Shown here: in pieces, positions 47,401 through 55,400 of the stretch
Layout of the letters: each line of letters opens with the position of its first letter
Numbering within the stretch: the first letter of the stretch is position 1
Assembly (NCBI RefSeq): GCF_000237925.1
Contig: NW_017386017.1
Span: 496,001 to 560,000 of the forward strand
Length of the DNA: 64,000 bases
DNA from: Schistosoma mansoni
Lineage: Eukaryota; Platyhelminthes; Trematoda; Strigeidida; Schistosomatidae
Direction: 5' to 3'
Notes under the pieces: generated by a model
The model's input: only the letters and a program-made list of their open reading frames with translations
Database searches by the model: none
Told to the model about the DNA's origin: nothing
Position numbers and translations under genes: made by a program

Positions 47401-49751
47401 TCTACAAGACACCAAAATCGAGATTATGTCGTACATAAAGTGAGATATAATATGGAAATATACATACAATTTATAAATCAATATTAGAAAATTAACTAAA
47501 ATATTTAGGAGACGTGTAAGACACAAAGCCAAAGAGATAATTGTACAGCTTAATTCCGTTACTAATAAAAAGATAATCAGTCCTTATCAGCTAGAACTAG
47601 TATATTTAAAAACTGACCACCAGGCACTAGTCAATATTATGTTGTTTAGTTTCATTGAATATTCACAAACATCCACATCTTTGTTATGTACTAGTTACGG
47701 TTTGCTGCTGCTGTATCCGTTTTTAAAGAGCTTACACATGCATAGAATAGTCATCGGTTTAAAATTTATCAGTTTTTTCTAGAAAATTCATTTCTGTAAT
47801 ACTCAGCAAACAGGTCTTAGTTTCGGGTATGGATCGGTCAACCAAGTATTCAACCTCCGTCAGTTCCTTGAAAACCATCATACGTATTCTTTGTCGAAGA
47901 TTGTGTCTCTAAACATCAAGGCTGCCGTCAATTCGTTTAGAGGCATTGTTATTGAGGAAGCATTTATATGAGGTGAAATATAACTTAGTTGCATTAATAA
48001 CTCATCAGTATTGTTGAATAAATATTTATTCTGTTTCATTTGTTTCTTTAGTGACTAGTTTTAAGCTTTTCACGTCCTTCGCCTTACAATATTGTCAGCT
48101 CACAATTTGTGGAACATTTCTTGGTCTCCTATCACAGCAGGCTTTTTGTATGATAATAATACTATGTAGACATGTTAACAATCATAACGAATACACTAGT
48201 TTCCAGTAAATGCAAATGGAACTTTATAAGAAACGATAATATTCATGATGAAAGTCGACAAATCTCTGCCCCAAATATTTTTCTTAGACTTTATCGGGCT
48301 CAGTTTATTTTCCAATTCAATACTCCCTTAAACGAAGCAGGTAAATTTTCTTAAAGACTGAAACTAGACGGTGGAATGAAACTAATTTGATGCAGCAAAA
48401 ACAGGAAAAACAAACCACTATGAAATGTCTTTATGATGAAAATTAGCATTTGACTCGTTCATTCGAGATGCCATTCAGAATCCAGCTGTTTTTTTTTGAA
48501 AATCTAAATTGAACTGGGATAGTTGGTCCAAAAAAGACTTTAGTACGATTTATCAACGACTAGAAGTGACTTTTCAAAGAATGCAGATAGCTCACGTGAA
48601 CAGCAGTGAGTTTTACTCACGGTATACGGCAATCTGTCACAAGGACTAACACAAAGACTAGTGAGTAACTAATGCCCATATACAATTCCAGTCAATATAA
48701 TACCTTGTAAACGTATGTTAATGTCTCTTGGTAGTTACGTTTATCAACTAACTCTCCTGTAATATCTTGAAGTTATTTTTCTTGTTTAGATGGTCTCAGC
48801 AACTCCATCCGTCAAACTAAGGTTTTATGGCAGGAAAATTAGTTTATACAACTGCAGATATGCCTTTAACTTCTGTATTTTAGGACGGAAAGCCGAAGCA
48901 TTCAAAATGAAACGTCAGTGTAACCATTTATTAGTCTCTTAGGTTGATCCTAAGGGTATCAAATCCAAAAAACTATTCTTAAAAGGTTTTAAGAAATTAA
49001 AGGATTGAAGTTAAAATGGACTCTGAAATAAAAATTATTCCGGAAATAGATATTATTTAAACGGTACCTTCGGTGAAAAGCTAGGTTTTGCGCTCGGTTT
49101 TCTTGTCGAATTTTCGACTGGAAATAAGAACAAACTAGATACAATATAATACACTAGTTACCCGGTGCATGTAACGCCTCAATGTTATTTGATTTTGAGG
49201 AAATATTGACTAACTGTGGCTTCTCTATCAGTGAAATAAGCTCTGCCTCATAAGACCCAATATGGACAACCGAACCAATATCGACTTCATTTAAAAATGC
49301 TAATTTATGACCAGAAGCAGATGCTATTCTATAGTTGGAAAATTACCGGTAAATTTACCTTCATTAAAAAATAGGACTTACACTTTCAAATCTTCATTGA
49401 TAAGTTTTATTATTCGACCTTCGACCTCTACAAAACCTAAAAAATTACGTAGAGATAAACAAGATTGGTGGCTGTTTACCATCACCTTCCCACCTTTTAT
49501 GCTAAAATGCAAGCAAAACTGGTTAACGCCATTCACCCTACCTTTTTATTCGACGCTTTAGCATATACAGCCTCGAAATAACTGGAACATTTCGTAGCAT
49601 GAGACAAATCAGAATTTGTAGGCATATTGTTCATTTTAGGACTTGAGGAGCAGTGTAAAACTGACCTGTACTCAGTCGTTTTTACGGGGTTGGGATTTAT
49701 CGACAGATCTTGAGACTGACTAGTACGACTTGGTGCTGCAGATCTCCGCAT
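25539..49751 (-). CDS. RAD54B: RAD54B-type DNA translocase (whole gene, 17-18 exons)
   Basis: A SNF2-family ATPase of the Rad54 group. Known family members act with RAD51 in homologous recombination in the nucleus, remodelling DNA and chromatin. The order is complete: an N-terminal MRRSAAPS start and a [21 protein letters not shown] domain typical of RAD54[18 protein letters not shown], Walker [19 protein letters not shown] and [12 protein letters not shown] box, [81 protein letters not shown] and a C-terminal domain. QGPYGG and the N- and C-terminal matches favour RAD54B over RAD54L. All exon phases agree except one spot in exon 11. The predicted protein is 1012 or 1041 aa, longer than vertebrate RAD54B. 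The first four introns are 40-53 nt; later ones are mostly 0.5-3.1 kb and carry many repeats. Confidence 0.93.
26762..27240 (+). repeat. Repeat family E, copy 3, in RAD54B intron
   Basis: Same order as 7777-8270, from TATCTTGTGGCCGAGTGGAT to GTTACCATTCAC, with an extra GGAAATATACATACTACATT segment shared with 5380-5400. Confidence 0.65.
27755..28062 (+). repeat. Smα (HH-A) element, full length, in RAD54B intron
   Basis: The most complete plus-strand HH-A copy: flank (TAGTATTATTTGTTTGAATC), A-box-like GTGGCCGAGTGAATAACGCG, B-box-like GGGTTCCAGTCCCAG, hammerhead at 27982-28026 and tail ATCCATCTCTGCTTA. The ribozyme has CTGAGGA and perfect stems I and II, but the second core element is GAACC instead of GAAAC, so cleavage should be lost. 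Confidence 0.85.
28098..28328 (-). CDS. RAD54B: RAD54B exon 16, motif VI
   Basis: It encodes [35 protein letters not shown] and LTRDELK. The arginine finger region is ARIWRPGQ. Phase 0 at both ends. Confidence 0.95.
29743..30318 (+). repeat. (AAAT)n-tailed repeat family G, copy 1
   Basis: A GC-richer unit ending in (AAAT)n. It contains a hairpin-like GGTGGACACGGAAAGTCCACC and TTAACCGGGTTGGTGG. Copies occur at 34288-34785 (plus), 36290-36812, 44515-45640 and 62817-63205 (minus). The shared ORF shadows are not protein-like. It is likely a non-autonomous or 3'-terminal LINE-type fragment. Confidence 0.7.
30437..30543 (-). CDS. RAD54B: RAD54B exon 15, motif V
   Basis: It encodes [20 protein letters not shown] and [11 protein letters not shown] after acceptor ATTATCCAG. 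It ends phase 0 at CAA|GTAATT. Confidence 0.95.
31085..32019 (+). mobile_element. 5'-truncated non-LTR retrotransposon with 14-bp target duplication
   Basis: TTTTCCTGGGTAAT occurs at 31085-31098 and again at 32006-32019. Between them is the C-terminal end of a LINE polyprotein ([47 protein letters not shown]), interrupted by stops, then a 3' UTR ending TTGTAACTGACTGA. The family resembles RTE-type elements of trematodes; the clade was not verified. It lies in a RAD54B intron, opposite in strand to the gene. Confidence 0.85.
32590..32719 (-). CDS. RAD54B: RAD54B exon 14
   Basis: It encodes [32 protein letters not shown], equivalent to the RLDGQTPISQRQ region. It ends phase 1 at C|GTAAGT. Confidence 0.92.
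33263..33550 (-). CDS. RAD54B: RAD54B exon 13, start of second RecA-like lobe
   Basis: It encodes [34 protein letters not shown], a polar insert and [11 protein letters not shown] (motif IV region). Phase 0 at both ends. Confidence 0.9.
34288..34785 (+). repeat. (AAAT)n-tailed repeat family G, copy 2
   Basis: Matches 29743-30318 from GCCCTGGTACGGCCGAGAGT to the (AAAT)n tail. A segment of about 45 bp (the region around CTGATCCACAAGGCAGTGGA in other copies) is deleted near 34620. Confidence 0.75.
35493..35791 (-). CDS. RAD54B: RAD54B exon 12
   Basis: It encodes [20 protein letters not shown], a 45-residue acidic/Ser insert and [18 protein letters not shown]. It ends at CGT|GTAAGT, phase 0. 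Confidence 0.92.
35870..36120 (-). repeat. Degenerate HH-C-like repeat
   Basis: The minus strand holds TAGCACGAAACTGACGTTAGACAGG, which keeps the GAAAC side of an HH-C hammerhead. The CTGANGA side is not recognisable. TCGGTCACTACTCAGTGGTC follows, as near other HH-C relics. Confidence 0.4.
36290..36812 (-). repeat. (AAAT)n-tailed repeat family G, copy 3
   Basis: An inverted copy of 34288-34785 without the internal deletion, with the (ATTT)n tail at 36290-36305. It lies 1.5 kb from copy 2 in opposite orientation. Confidence 0.8.
36813..38493. other. RAD54B intron sequence, nothing recognised
   Basis: AT-rich intron DNA without further exons in phase, RNA genes or clear repeats. Confidence 0.5.
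38494..38610 (-). CDS. RAD54B: RAD54B exon 11b
   Basis: It encodes [38 protein letters not shown] and ends phase 1 at A|GTAAAT. It is in a different frame from exon 11a if read straight through, but in frame if the 86 nt between are spliced out. Confidence 0.8.
38697..38862 (-). CDS. RAD54B: RAD54B exon 11a, motif III
   Basis: It encodes [20 protein letters not shown] and [12 protein letters not shown], then [15 protein letters not shown]. The 3' border at C|GTAACT is one of two readings; see the finding on 38611-38696. Confidence 0.8.
38985..39165 (+). repeat. Degenerate Smα (HH-A) element
   Basis: CCTGACGAGCCCAGAGTC-AAGTGAAATGTGCGTCCTGGATT keeps both core halves, but stem II no longer pairs. 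The flank CTGCTATATCGAGG matches other HH-A copies. Confidence 0.55.
39195..39415. repeat. Foldback (MITE-like) element
   Basis: The left arm (39205-39262: GAGTAGAAATTTGA...TTGCTTCTTCAGA) and right arm (39340-39402: TCTGAAGAAGCGACTTACAT...TTCTACTCACTGG) are imperfect inverted copies of about 60 bp around an 80-bp AT-rich loop. A single arm occurs at 6347-6440. Confidence 0.7.
39575..39690 (-). repeat. HH-C element
   Basis: A third hammerhead-bearing family, recognised by GGTGTACCTGTAATCTTGAG next to the ribozyme on the plus strand and GGTGGTTGAAGGTGGTCAAC on the other side. Related but broken copies lie near 24065-24165 and 35870-36000. Confidence 0.65.
39602..39646 (-). ncRNA. HH-C hammerhead ribozyme, fully canonical
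   Basis: Minus strand: ACCTTG, CTGACGA, stem II GTGC/GCAC with loop CAAGTA, GAAAC, CCGG, GTC, CAGGGT. Stem I (ACCTTG with CAGGGT) pairs with one wobble. Compared with HH-A and HH-B, both stem I and stem II differ in sequence but remain paired. Confidence 0.8.
41372..41406. repeat. (AAT)n microsatellite
   Basis: A run of about eleven AAT units in RAD54B intron 10. Confidence 0.9.
41864..42022 (-). CDS. RAD54B: RAD54B exon 10, DEGH box
   Basis: It encodes [11 protein letters not shown] and [15 protein letters not shown] (motif II, Mg/ATP hydrolysis). Phase 0 at both ends. Confidence 0.93.
42250..42345 (-). repeat. Degenerate Smα (HH-A) ribozyme region
   Basis: Plus-strand GGAGGCGCGTTTTGTCCGGTTTGCGACTTGTCATCTGAACAAAC corresponds to an HH-A hammerhead on the minus strand. 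The core reads GATGACA-like and ACAAAAC, so it is inactive. Confidence 0.55.
42842..42922 (-). CDS. RAD54B: RAD54B exon 9
   Basis: Twenty-seven codons, [16 protein letters not shown] to VDQNHSVK, phase 0 at both ends. It is separated from exon 8 by only 104 nt. Confidence 0.92.
43027..43156 (-). CDS. RAD54B: RAD54B exon 8, Walker A
   Basis: It encodes [18 protein letters not shown] and the RAD54B-like [13 protein letters not shown] and [10 protein letters not shown]. It holds the nucleotide-binding lysine of motif I. Confidence 0.95.
44049..44230 (-). CDS. RAD54B: RAD54B exon 7
   Basis: It encodes [40 protein letters not shown] and YGCILA, the entry to the ATPase core. It ends phase 2 at GC|GTGAGT. 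Confidence 0.92.
44515..45640 (-). repeat. Family G copy 4, split by a retrotransposon
   Basis: The (ATTT)n-end of the repeat (44515-44544) and its body (45307-45640) are separated by a LINE insertion. Removing the insert and one TATTTGAACACAT restores the continuous order seen in copies 3 and 5. Confidence 0.8.
44532..45319 (+). mobile_element. 5'-truncated non-LTR retrotransposon nested in family G
   Basis: Flanked by TATTTGAACACAT at 44532-44544 and 45307-45319. It encodes the same C-terminal LINE region as 31085-32019 ([50 protein letters not shown]) with a single in-frame stop near 44835, then a 3' UTR ending TTGTAGCTGACTGAC. It is less decayed than the copy at 31085. Confidence 0.88.
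46450..46615 (-). repeat. tRNA-like SINE head
   Basis: On the minus strand GGCTTAGTGGTCTAAATG (A-box-like) is followed about 45 nt later by GTGCGTTCGATCTC (B-box-like). The rest does not fold as a clean tRNA, so a tRNA-derived repeat is likelier than a functional tRNA gene. Confidence 0.4.
46840..47120 (-). repeat. Smα (HH-A) element in RAD54B intron
   Basis: Tail, hammerhead, B-box-like head and flank CCTAAACATCGATGGGAAGA in the usual order. The ribozyme has CTGACGA and GTCC/GGAC, but ACAAAAC replaces ACGAAAC, removing the essential core G. Confidence 0.8.
47321..47401 (-). CDS. RAD54B: RAD54B exon 6
   Basis: Twenty-seven codons between CTTGTAG and GTAAGA, phase 0 at both ends. [12 protein letters not shown] matches the LVMPRP motif that precedes the helicase core in Rad54 proteins. 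Confidence 0.83.
47402..49067. other. RAD54B intron 5, nothing recognised
   Basis: 1.67 kb without an exon in phase or an identified repeat. Confidence 0.6.
49068..49117 (-). CDS. RAD54B: RAD54B exon 5
   Basis: Fifty bases between TTTCCAG and GTACCG, encoding [17 protein letters not shown], a low-complexity linker. The phases fit both neighbours. It is the least conserved exon and is called mainly from splice sites and phase. Confidence 0.7.
49162..49328 (-). CDS. RAD54B: RAD54B exon 4
   Basis: It starts in phase 2 after CTATAG and encodes [20 protein letters not shown] and [10 protein letters not shown]. It ends phase 1 at G|GTAACT. The following intron is 44 nt. Confidence 0.83.
49382..49436 (-). 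CDS. RAD54B: RAD54B exon 3
   Basis: It continues [19 protein letters not shown], entering in phase 1 and leaving in phase 2 at GT|GTAAGT. The following intron is 53 nt. Confidence 0.83.
49480..49501 (-). CDS. RAD54B: RAD54B exon 2 (22-nt micro-exon)
   Basis: It encodes HKRWEGD plus one base. It is flanked by a 40-nt intron (GTAGGG...TTTTAG) and a 43-nt intron (GTAAAC...TTTTAG). The residues match the conserved KKHKKWEGDG of RAD54B. Confidence 0.85.
49542..49751 (-). CDS. RAD54B: RAD54B exon 1
   Basis: Seventy codons. The ATG at 49751 was chosen because MRRSAAPS is the conserved RAD54B N-terminus; the frame stays open upstream but without homology. It ends [19 protein letters not shown], phase 0. 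A CATTTAG acceptor-like site lies 9 bp before the ATG. Confidence 0.88.
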
Positions 49752-50452
49752 ATTACTTTCTAAATGAAACGTTACAATTATCAGTTTCAATGGAATGATT
49801 ATATCAATAAAATTGAAAAAGTGACTGCTGAGAACAAGGTTCTTTATCACCTGATGCGAACAACTCATTATTTTCCAGTTATTTGAATATACCTAAAACA
49901 CACTTTTAAACAGTTATCTTTTCTTATACAAATGCTTGATTCAGTTAAACTTATGCTATCTTTCTGAGGACTTATCTTAAGCAAAAACAGCGATTATAAG
50001 GCAAATGTAATCGATGTTCTTTCGCTTAAAAACCTTACCTTTTGATCATTCTGTTTGTGAATCTTTATTCCTAGTGAATGTTACATTAAAGAACTAACCA
50101 ATGGATTGTTAAGACTAGTATTTTGTAGCTTGTTTCGTTTTCTAATTTTACATCAATCGAAAATAATTCATAAAGAAAACGCCATTATAGCTAATCTATT
50201 TCTGGGATAAGACATGTCGACAGTGAATATAACTTCCATTCGATACATTTCTATGTACGGATGTATAAACAACATAATGTTGAATTTATGATTTAGCTGG
50301 ATAAACCTGAATACACAGTCAACAAACAGTTCAATTTCATGGACGAATGGACATCAAACCCATTAAAGTCCAAACCCTTTAGTAAGGTTGACTACAATGA
50401 AACATTTGCATACATTTGATGGTGATAGTTCACTTCAGAGAAGGGAGGAGTG
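49752..50452. promoter_or_regulatory. Upstream region of RAD54B
   Basis: 700 bp between the RAD54B start and a retrotransposon remnant. Any promoter must lie here or beyond, but no TATA box or motif stands out from the AT-rich background. Confidence 0.3.
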
Positions 50453-51085
50453 AGTCAGCTACAACGTAGGATCAGGCACATATATGCATCGGTCCAAGTT
50501 GCCATAACCTCATTAGCACAACAAGATGAACACCGAATTCATAGTAGTTAATTTAATAGTGGTAATATATAAAAGAAAGATTGTCTATAAAGATATAGTA
50601 CGGGAAGAAAGACAGATATGAAGCAATTTTAGTCTCAAGGTTTAAGGGAAGACAAAGAGTGTATATGCTGATGCCATTGTGATCTATTCTGAACCATGTC
50701 ACACAGAGTCGCCAACCATTGGTTACGATGGTCATGCAGACCCCAGCCAAGTAGTTTGCATCTACCAACATGGCTCAGACTAGAAGTTAGTGACTTCATG
50801 GACTGATGTCACGTTTTGGTTTGGCCGTCCCTAACTTTCTTCTGTCCCCAACACTAGTCAGCATTGCGCGTCGTGGTTATCGGTGGTTGGGCATGCGACC
50901 ATCTCAGTCAACGAAGATTCGAAACCTCATCAACTGACTTACTATCATTCCCTAATACCCTGCGTCAAACCTCACTATTACTTACCCGGTGATGCCAGCT
51001 GATGCGAGAAATGTTTCCAAGACATCTATGGTCAAGTACTGTTAACTTACGAGTATCCTCTACCCTTAATGGTCACGTTTCGCAG
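50453..51085 (-). mobile_element. Non-LTR retrotransposon 3' end, decayed
   Basis: The same family as 31085 and 44532, inverted. The 3' terminus AGTCAGCTACAACGTAGG is at 50453 and the coding part (TTTGGTTTGGCCGTCC, GTTTCCAAGACATCTATGGT on the plus strand) extends to about 51085. It has several frame breaks. Confidence 0.75.
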
Positions 51086-51349
51086 TGTGAAGTAAACCAA
51101 AACGAACTGTGAAGCAGTTTGTTAATCAGAATGCGTTTCGTAAAACGCGAACTTTAAGGCAGACCACACCATTACTAATTCACTAAATAATAGGAATACT
51201 TATGGCTGAGAATTCTAAAACATGTTGCTATTTCTATGCACACAGTCTCGTAACTCTACTTTGTCTTCTCAGTGGTCTAGTCATAATAAACATTGGGATT
51301 GTGGCTTAAAAAGACGGTGAAGAGGTATGTATGGCGAAACACTAACATA

Positions 51350-51725
51350 CAACACCTGCATCTGAGCCATATCACCCGACATCTATAACCAGTGTTTGGC
51401 ATTATCGTGCGGATGCCAACCAGGTAGTCTGCACCTACAAACACAGTCCAGAACAACAGCTAGAGATATCATAAATTGACTCCAGACATTGTTTAGCTGC
51501 CCCTGACCTTTTTCTAAGTTACTCCTAAATTCGCCAAAATTGAACGACGAGGTCGGTGTTGGTTGGTTACACGCAACACACACCGGGAAGACCTCAGTCG
51601 GTGAACATATATTGCCTCGCCAACTGACTTCCCATCTTCTCCTAGGACCCTACGTATAACCTCAGCGTCGCTCACTCGGTTGTCCTGTAACACCCGAGAG
51701 TGTTTTCGAGACGCCCAACATCAGA
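51350..51725 (-). mobile_element. Older, divergent copy of the same retrotransposon
   Basis: The minus strand encodes VLGEDGKSVGEA, VHRLR and RCRLPGWHPHDNAKHWL, aligned to [17 protein letters not shown] and [17 protein letters not shown] of the younger copies. Both LINE remnants lie within 1.3 kb in the same orientation. Confidence 0.65.
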
Positions 51726-52065
51726 AACACGAACGCTACTTCTGGGAACCAATAATTGGCTTTTGTTGTGTCCACGGTTCCTAACTAGTAAATTCTTTCA
51801 AATTCCATTGTTTCTCTAGCTAAACGTGATTAACTTTTGTAAACTTCACAATGCAACAATGCAGAAAAAATAAGCTGTTAATCAAAACTAGGGAAAATAT
51901 AGGCTGAGTATATAGGCCTCGTTAGGGGAAAATCACAGCTCCCAGAAATTGCGGGCAAATTCTAGGTTCATTGGTTGCATTTTCTCGAAATTTCTAAAAG
52001 AACTTTAAAAGTTTACCCGAAATTAATCTAACTTGACCCAAGGTTTGAAGCTTGAGGTGTGACAC

Positions 52066-52395
52066 ATGCTAGAGTCGTTCATTAGAACTAGGATGGGACC
52101 TGAATTACTAGACAAAAAGCAACCACTTAGTGTCTCAAATGGAAGAACGATGAGTGGCAGCACAAAGAACTACATTTCGAAATTATATAATGCGGTTACA
52201 CGTGGCAGGAGAGTAATCACAAAATACAGTTCTGTATACCGTCTAGTGAGTTCAGTTTACGAGGAAACCTATTTTTTCCCTTTAGCAAATTCACTCTTTG
52301 ATACTCTGAAACAAAAAGGACATGTCCACGGCAATAAAATGACAGTTCAAGCTGTAGAATTTAGAGACAACTTGAGCGCTATCCCCACCGTACAG
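52066..52395 (+). CDS. Possible exon of an unrecognised gene
   Basis: A 110-codon frame, MLESFIRTRMGPELL... to DNLSAIPTVQ, ends at CAG|GTAAAT, a plausible donor; the frame otherwise runs to 52452. The composition is protein-like (YFFPLANSLFDTLKQKGHVH), unlike the surrounding repeat shadows. It is divergent from RAD54B. No homology was recognised, and no partner exon was found with confidence downstream. Confidence 0.3.
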
Positions 52396-52459
52396 GTAAA
52401 TCCGTGTCAACGATTTAATGCAGCTAAACAGCATAAAAACAAGCTGATCTAAAACTGAG

Positions 52460-55400
52460 ACAACACAATCACCATTTAGATATCCTTATGCATCTCTACA
52501 GAAAACGTTTTTGTTTAATCTGATTTGGATTCGGGTAATCACGAAAATGACGTTCCATGAAACAGCTTCCGTGAGAGAAGGCGGTTTTGTGCTATGCATA
52601 ATCACAAGTCTTTCAGAGGACAAGAGATGATAATCATTGAACCATCTTGCTTTCAATAGCACTCAATACCTAATCTTTCACACGTACATATGTTGAGGCG
52701 ATTACCGTCATTGATTCGCTCACCTATATTTCTCATAAAATACTTTCCATCCACTGTAGTTGAATTTGATATCCTCTAATCCTCATCGACTTTGTCTACT
52801 AATCTTGAGTAGTTATTACAGAATGTATCTAGGGTGCTACTGTGGTACATTGATGAACTTTAGGCTCAGGTGTAGGATCAATTTTGTATGGTTCTGTGAG
52901 AATATGTGGAAGAATCTCACAAAATGTGTTTTCCCCTGTGAATATTTTTTCCTTGTTATAGAACGTTTTTGTATTCTTTACTGTATTCATGTATATTTTC
53001 ATGTAATATCAACACTTTGTTTGACCGTGATAATCTAAAACAGTCGAACTCAATATGTTTAACACTCGCAAATAGACAAGAAGACTTTTGGTATGGTCGA
53101 ATATATTTTATTTGCCATTTGAGTTAGGTGAGCGATAATGTGCAGAGCAATTATTGATCAGCCCATAGCAATACCTACTCTTATACATAAAGCGTAGTAT
53201 CCTTATTTGTAAGCTTTGTTTCCATTTCTTATGAGACTATCGTCACTCTGTTGGCATATAAAAATTAGTTTATCGATCCTTTTACTTGATATTATATAGC
53301 TTCTCACTGACTATCTTAACTTCATTTTACTCTATCACTAGACTTCGGGAGCTAACAAACTGAGTGACTGTGATTTTTATAGTTACTGTTTGATCGGCGG
53401 AACTGTCTAGCATTAGTAGATTGAAACCAAGTTTCCTGTTTGTTAGAAACGTGTAGATCACTAACATATATTATCTGTTGAGTGATCGGGGGACCTCCTC
53501 TAGTTATACAGGAATGGTGTGACGAATCAGCCAACTTCAAAGTCACACCTCGCGGTCAGCACCTAACACAGGTTACTCCTCCGTCGTATCAAGGTACTAC
53601 GACTGTTTTGAAAACCGTGTAACACAAAGCACGTTGTTGCAGAAATGTATTAGTAAAAATAGGTACAAGGGAGATGTTGTGACCGCCTCCACATGGGCCA
53701 GCCTATGGAGTGCAATTACTTGATGGGCTTTGGTTGCCATTGACTTTAAAGGGGACCAATGAACTGTTCGATATTCAGTGATTCAACATGTCGGGTGATT
53801 TGGCTTAGGCTCAGTGATATCTCACTGGCCCTACAAACGCTTGTTACTTTTAGAAGTTTTGATCCTTCATCTTCCGAATGAATCTAACTAATTTTTAATT
53901 CGTATGTAAATAAATTTTGTTGCAAGAACTGTGTCAATCATAACCATAGTGTTTCGGATTCATCTGTGGGAAGGGATGAGTGTCTAGCTTATTAATGGAG
54001 ACTACACAAAAGATAAAAATATCAGTCGGTGCGTGGCAACTTTACCTTCATAGTAAGCCTAGACACTTTCGAGCATCCTACCACGTAAATGCTTCGTTTA
54101 GGTTTGGAGAGAATAAAACTCTGATATTTACTGTGAGATGGTATAAATCAGCCCTACGTCTTCGACTGATCAGTCCATGATGGTTTTCCTTGGCCTTAGT
54201 AAAACTCATCTTATGACTCAACGTCTTGTGACCAGTCTTCTAATGTTAGGACTGCTCGACCCTGATAAATGGCTTGTCTAGTGTTCAGCGTTATTTTGCT
54301 GACTACATATTCGGATCACGAATATGATAAAGCACCGGGTAACGGAATCCTCATGTATCACTGGTGAATAATATATTTTGCCACGATTTCAGGCAACAAA
54401 ATAAACCAATCAGTGTAGTTCTGAAAGTAATTGATTTGAAGATATACAGAACACATCTCCGTAACATCAAACGGTCCAAATTACCTTCAACGTGTGACAG
54501 CAGATGATTCTGAACCTTGGATTCCACAACGTCACGTTTTAGGCCTGAGCTGCATAGTCTATCCATACAAACTTTAATAGATATAGATAACATAATCAGC
54601 GTCTCCTCACTTCCAATCCCTTCATCATAGCATTAATCTTCAATAACTTCACACAAACTCTCACTTTGTGACCACCTTTACAAAATCAATGGCACACAAG
54701 TTTGGCTGGGTTGCTTATCTCATGAGTAACTACCCAGAGCTGCACTCTCCAGTAAAACTGACTCATTTGGTCCCTTTTGTCATTCTTGGAGTTGCGTGCC
54801 AGCGTACTAACCCAGATCTAGATGGCCTTTGCTCTTTTTTCCTGCGAAGATAAACAACACCTGAAAGTCCATTATCTTATTGTCATTCATAGTCTGGTGG
54901 GCCACTTCTTTTCGCATGTTCCTTGAATCCAGCTGCAGATGTGTCGCAATTATTTCCAATTAGCTATCCAGTTTATGCCTGAATTATATCTTTTTTTCGG
55001 TGTCATACACATGCATATATACATATATTACGTAGCTTGATTCAGAATTCCGTTCATCCGTAGGATCAAAATATTAGTCCGAACAAAACAGACATAAGAA
55101 TTTCAGGAGATACAGAAAGTCCCGATGATCTCCAACAAGCCGAAGAATTGAAATGACTGTGTTGATGAACTCTAAGTCACATACGGATTTATGATTTTTC
55201 GACTGAAATGTAAATATTCTGTTAGTCCAAGACTATAAAATCATGTTCAGACAATACAAAACACACAAACTGGAAAAATATATTAATAAACCCCAGTTGA
55301 TTAACTCAAAAAGGTATATTATGGACGACAGGATCTGTATGTTAACGTGAGAAGTTGCATAAGACAATGTATACTAATAGTATGGAATGCATAGGTATAA

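Noticed and set aside
48770-48830. A minus-strand stretch reading [10 protein letters not shown], considered as the missing RAD54B exon
   Set aside because: It has no usable donor; the exon at 47321-47401 ([11 protein letters not shown]) fits splice sites, phase and homology.
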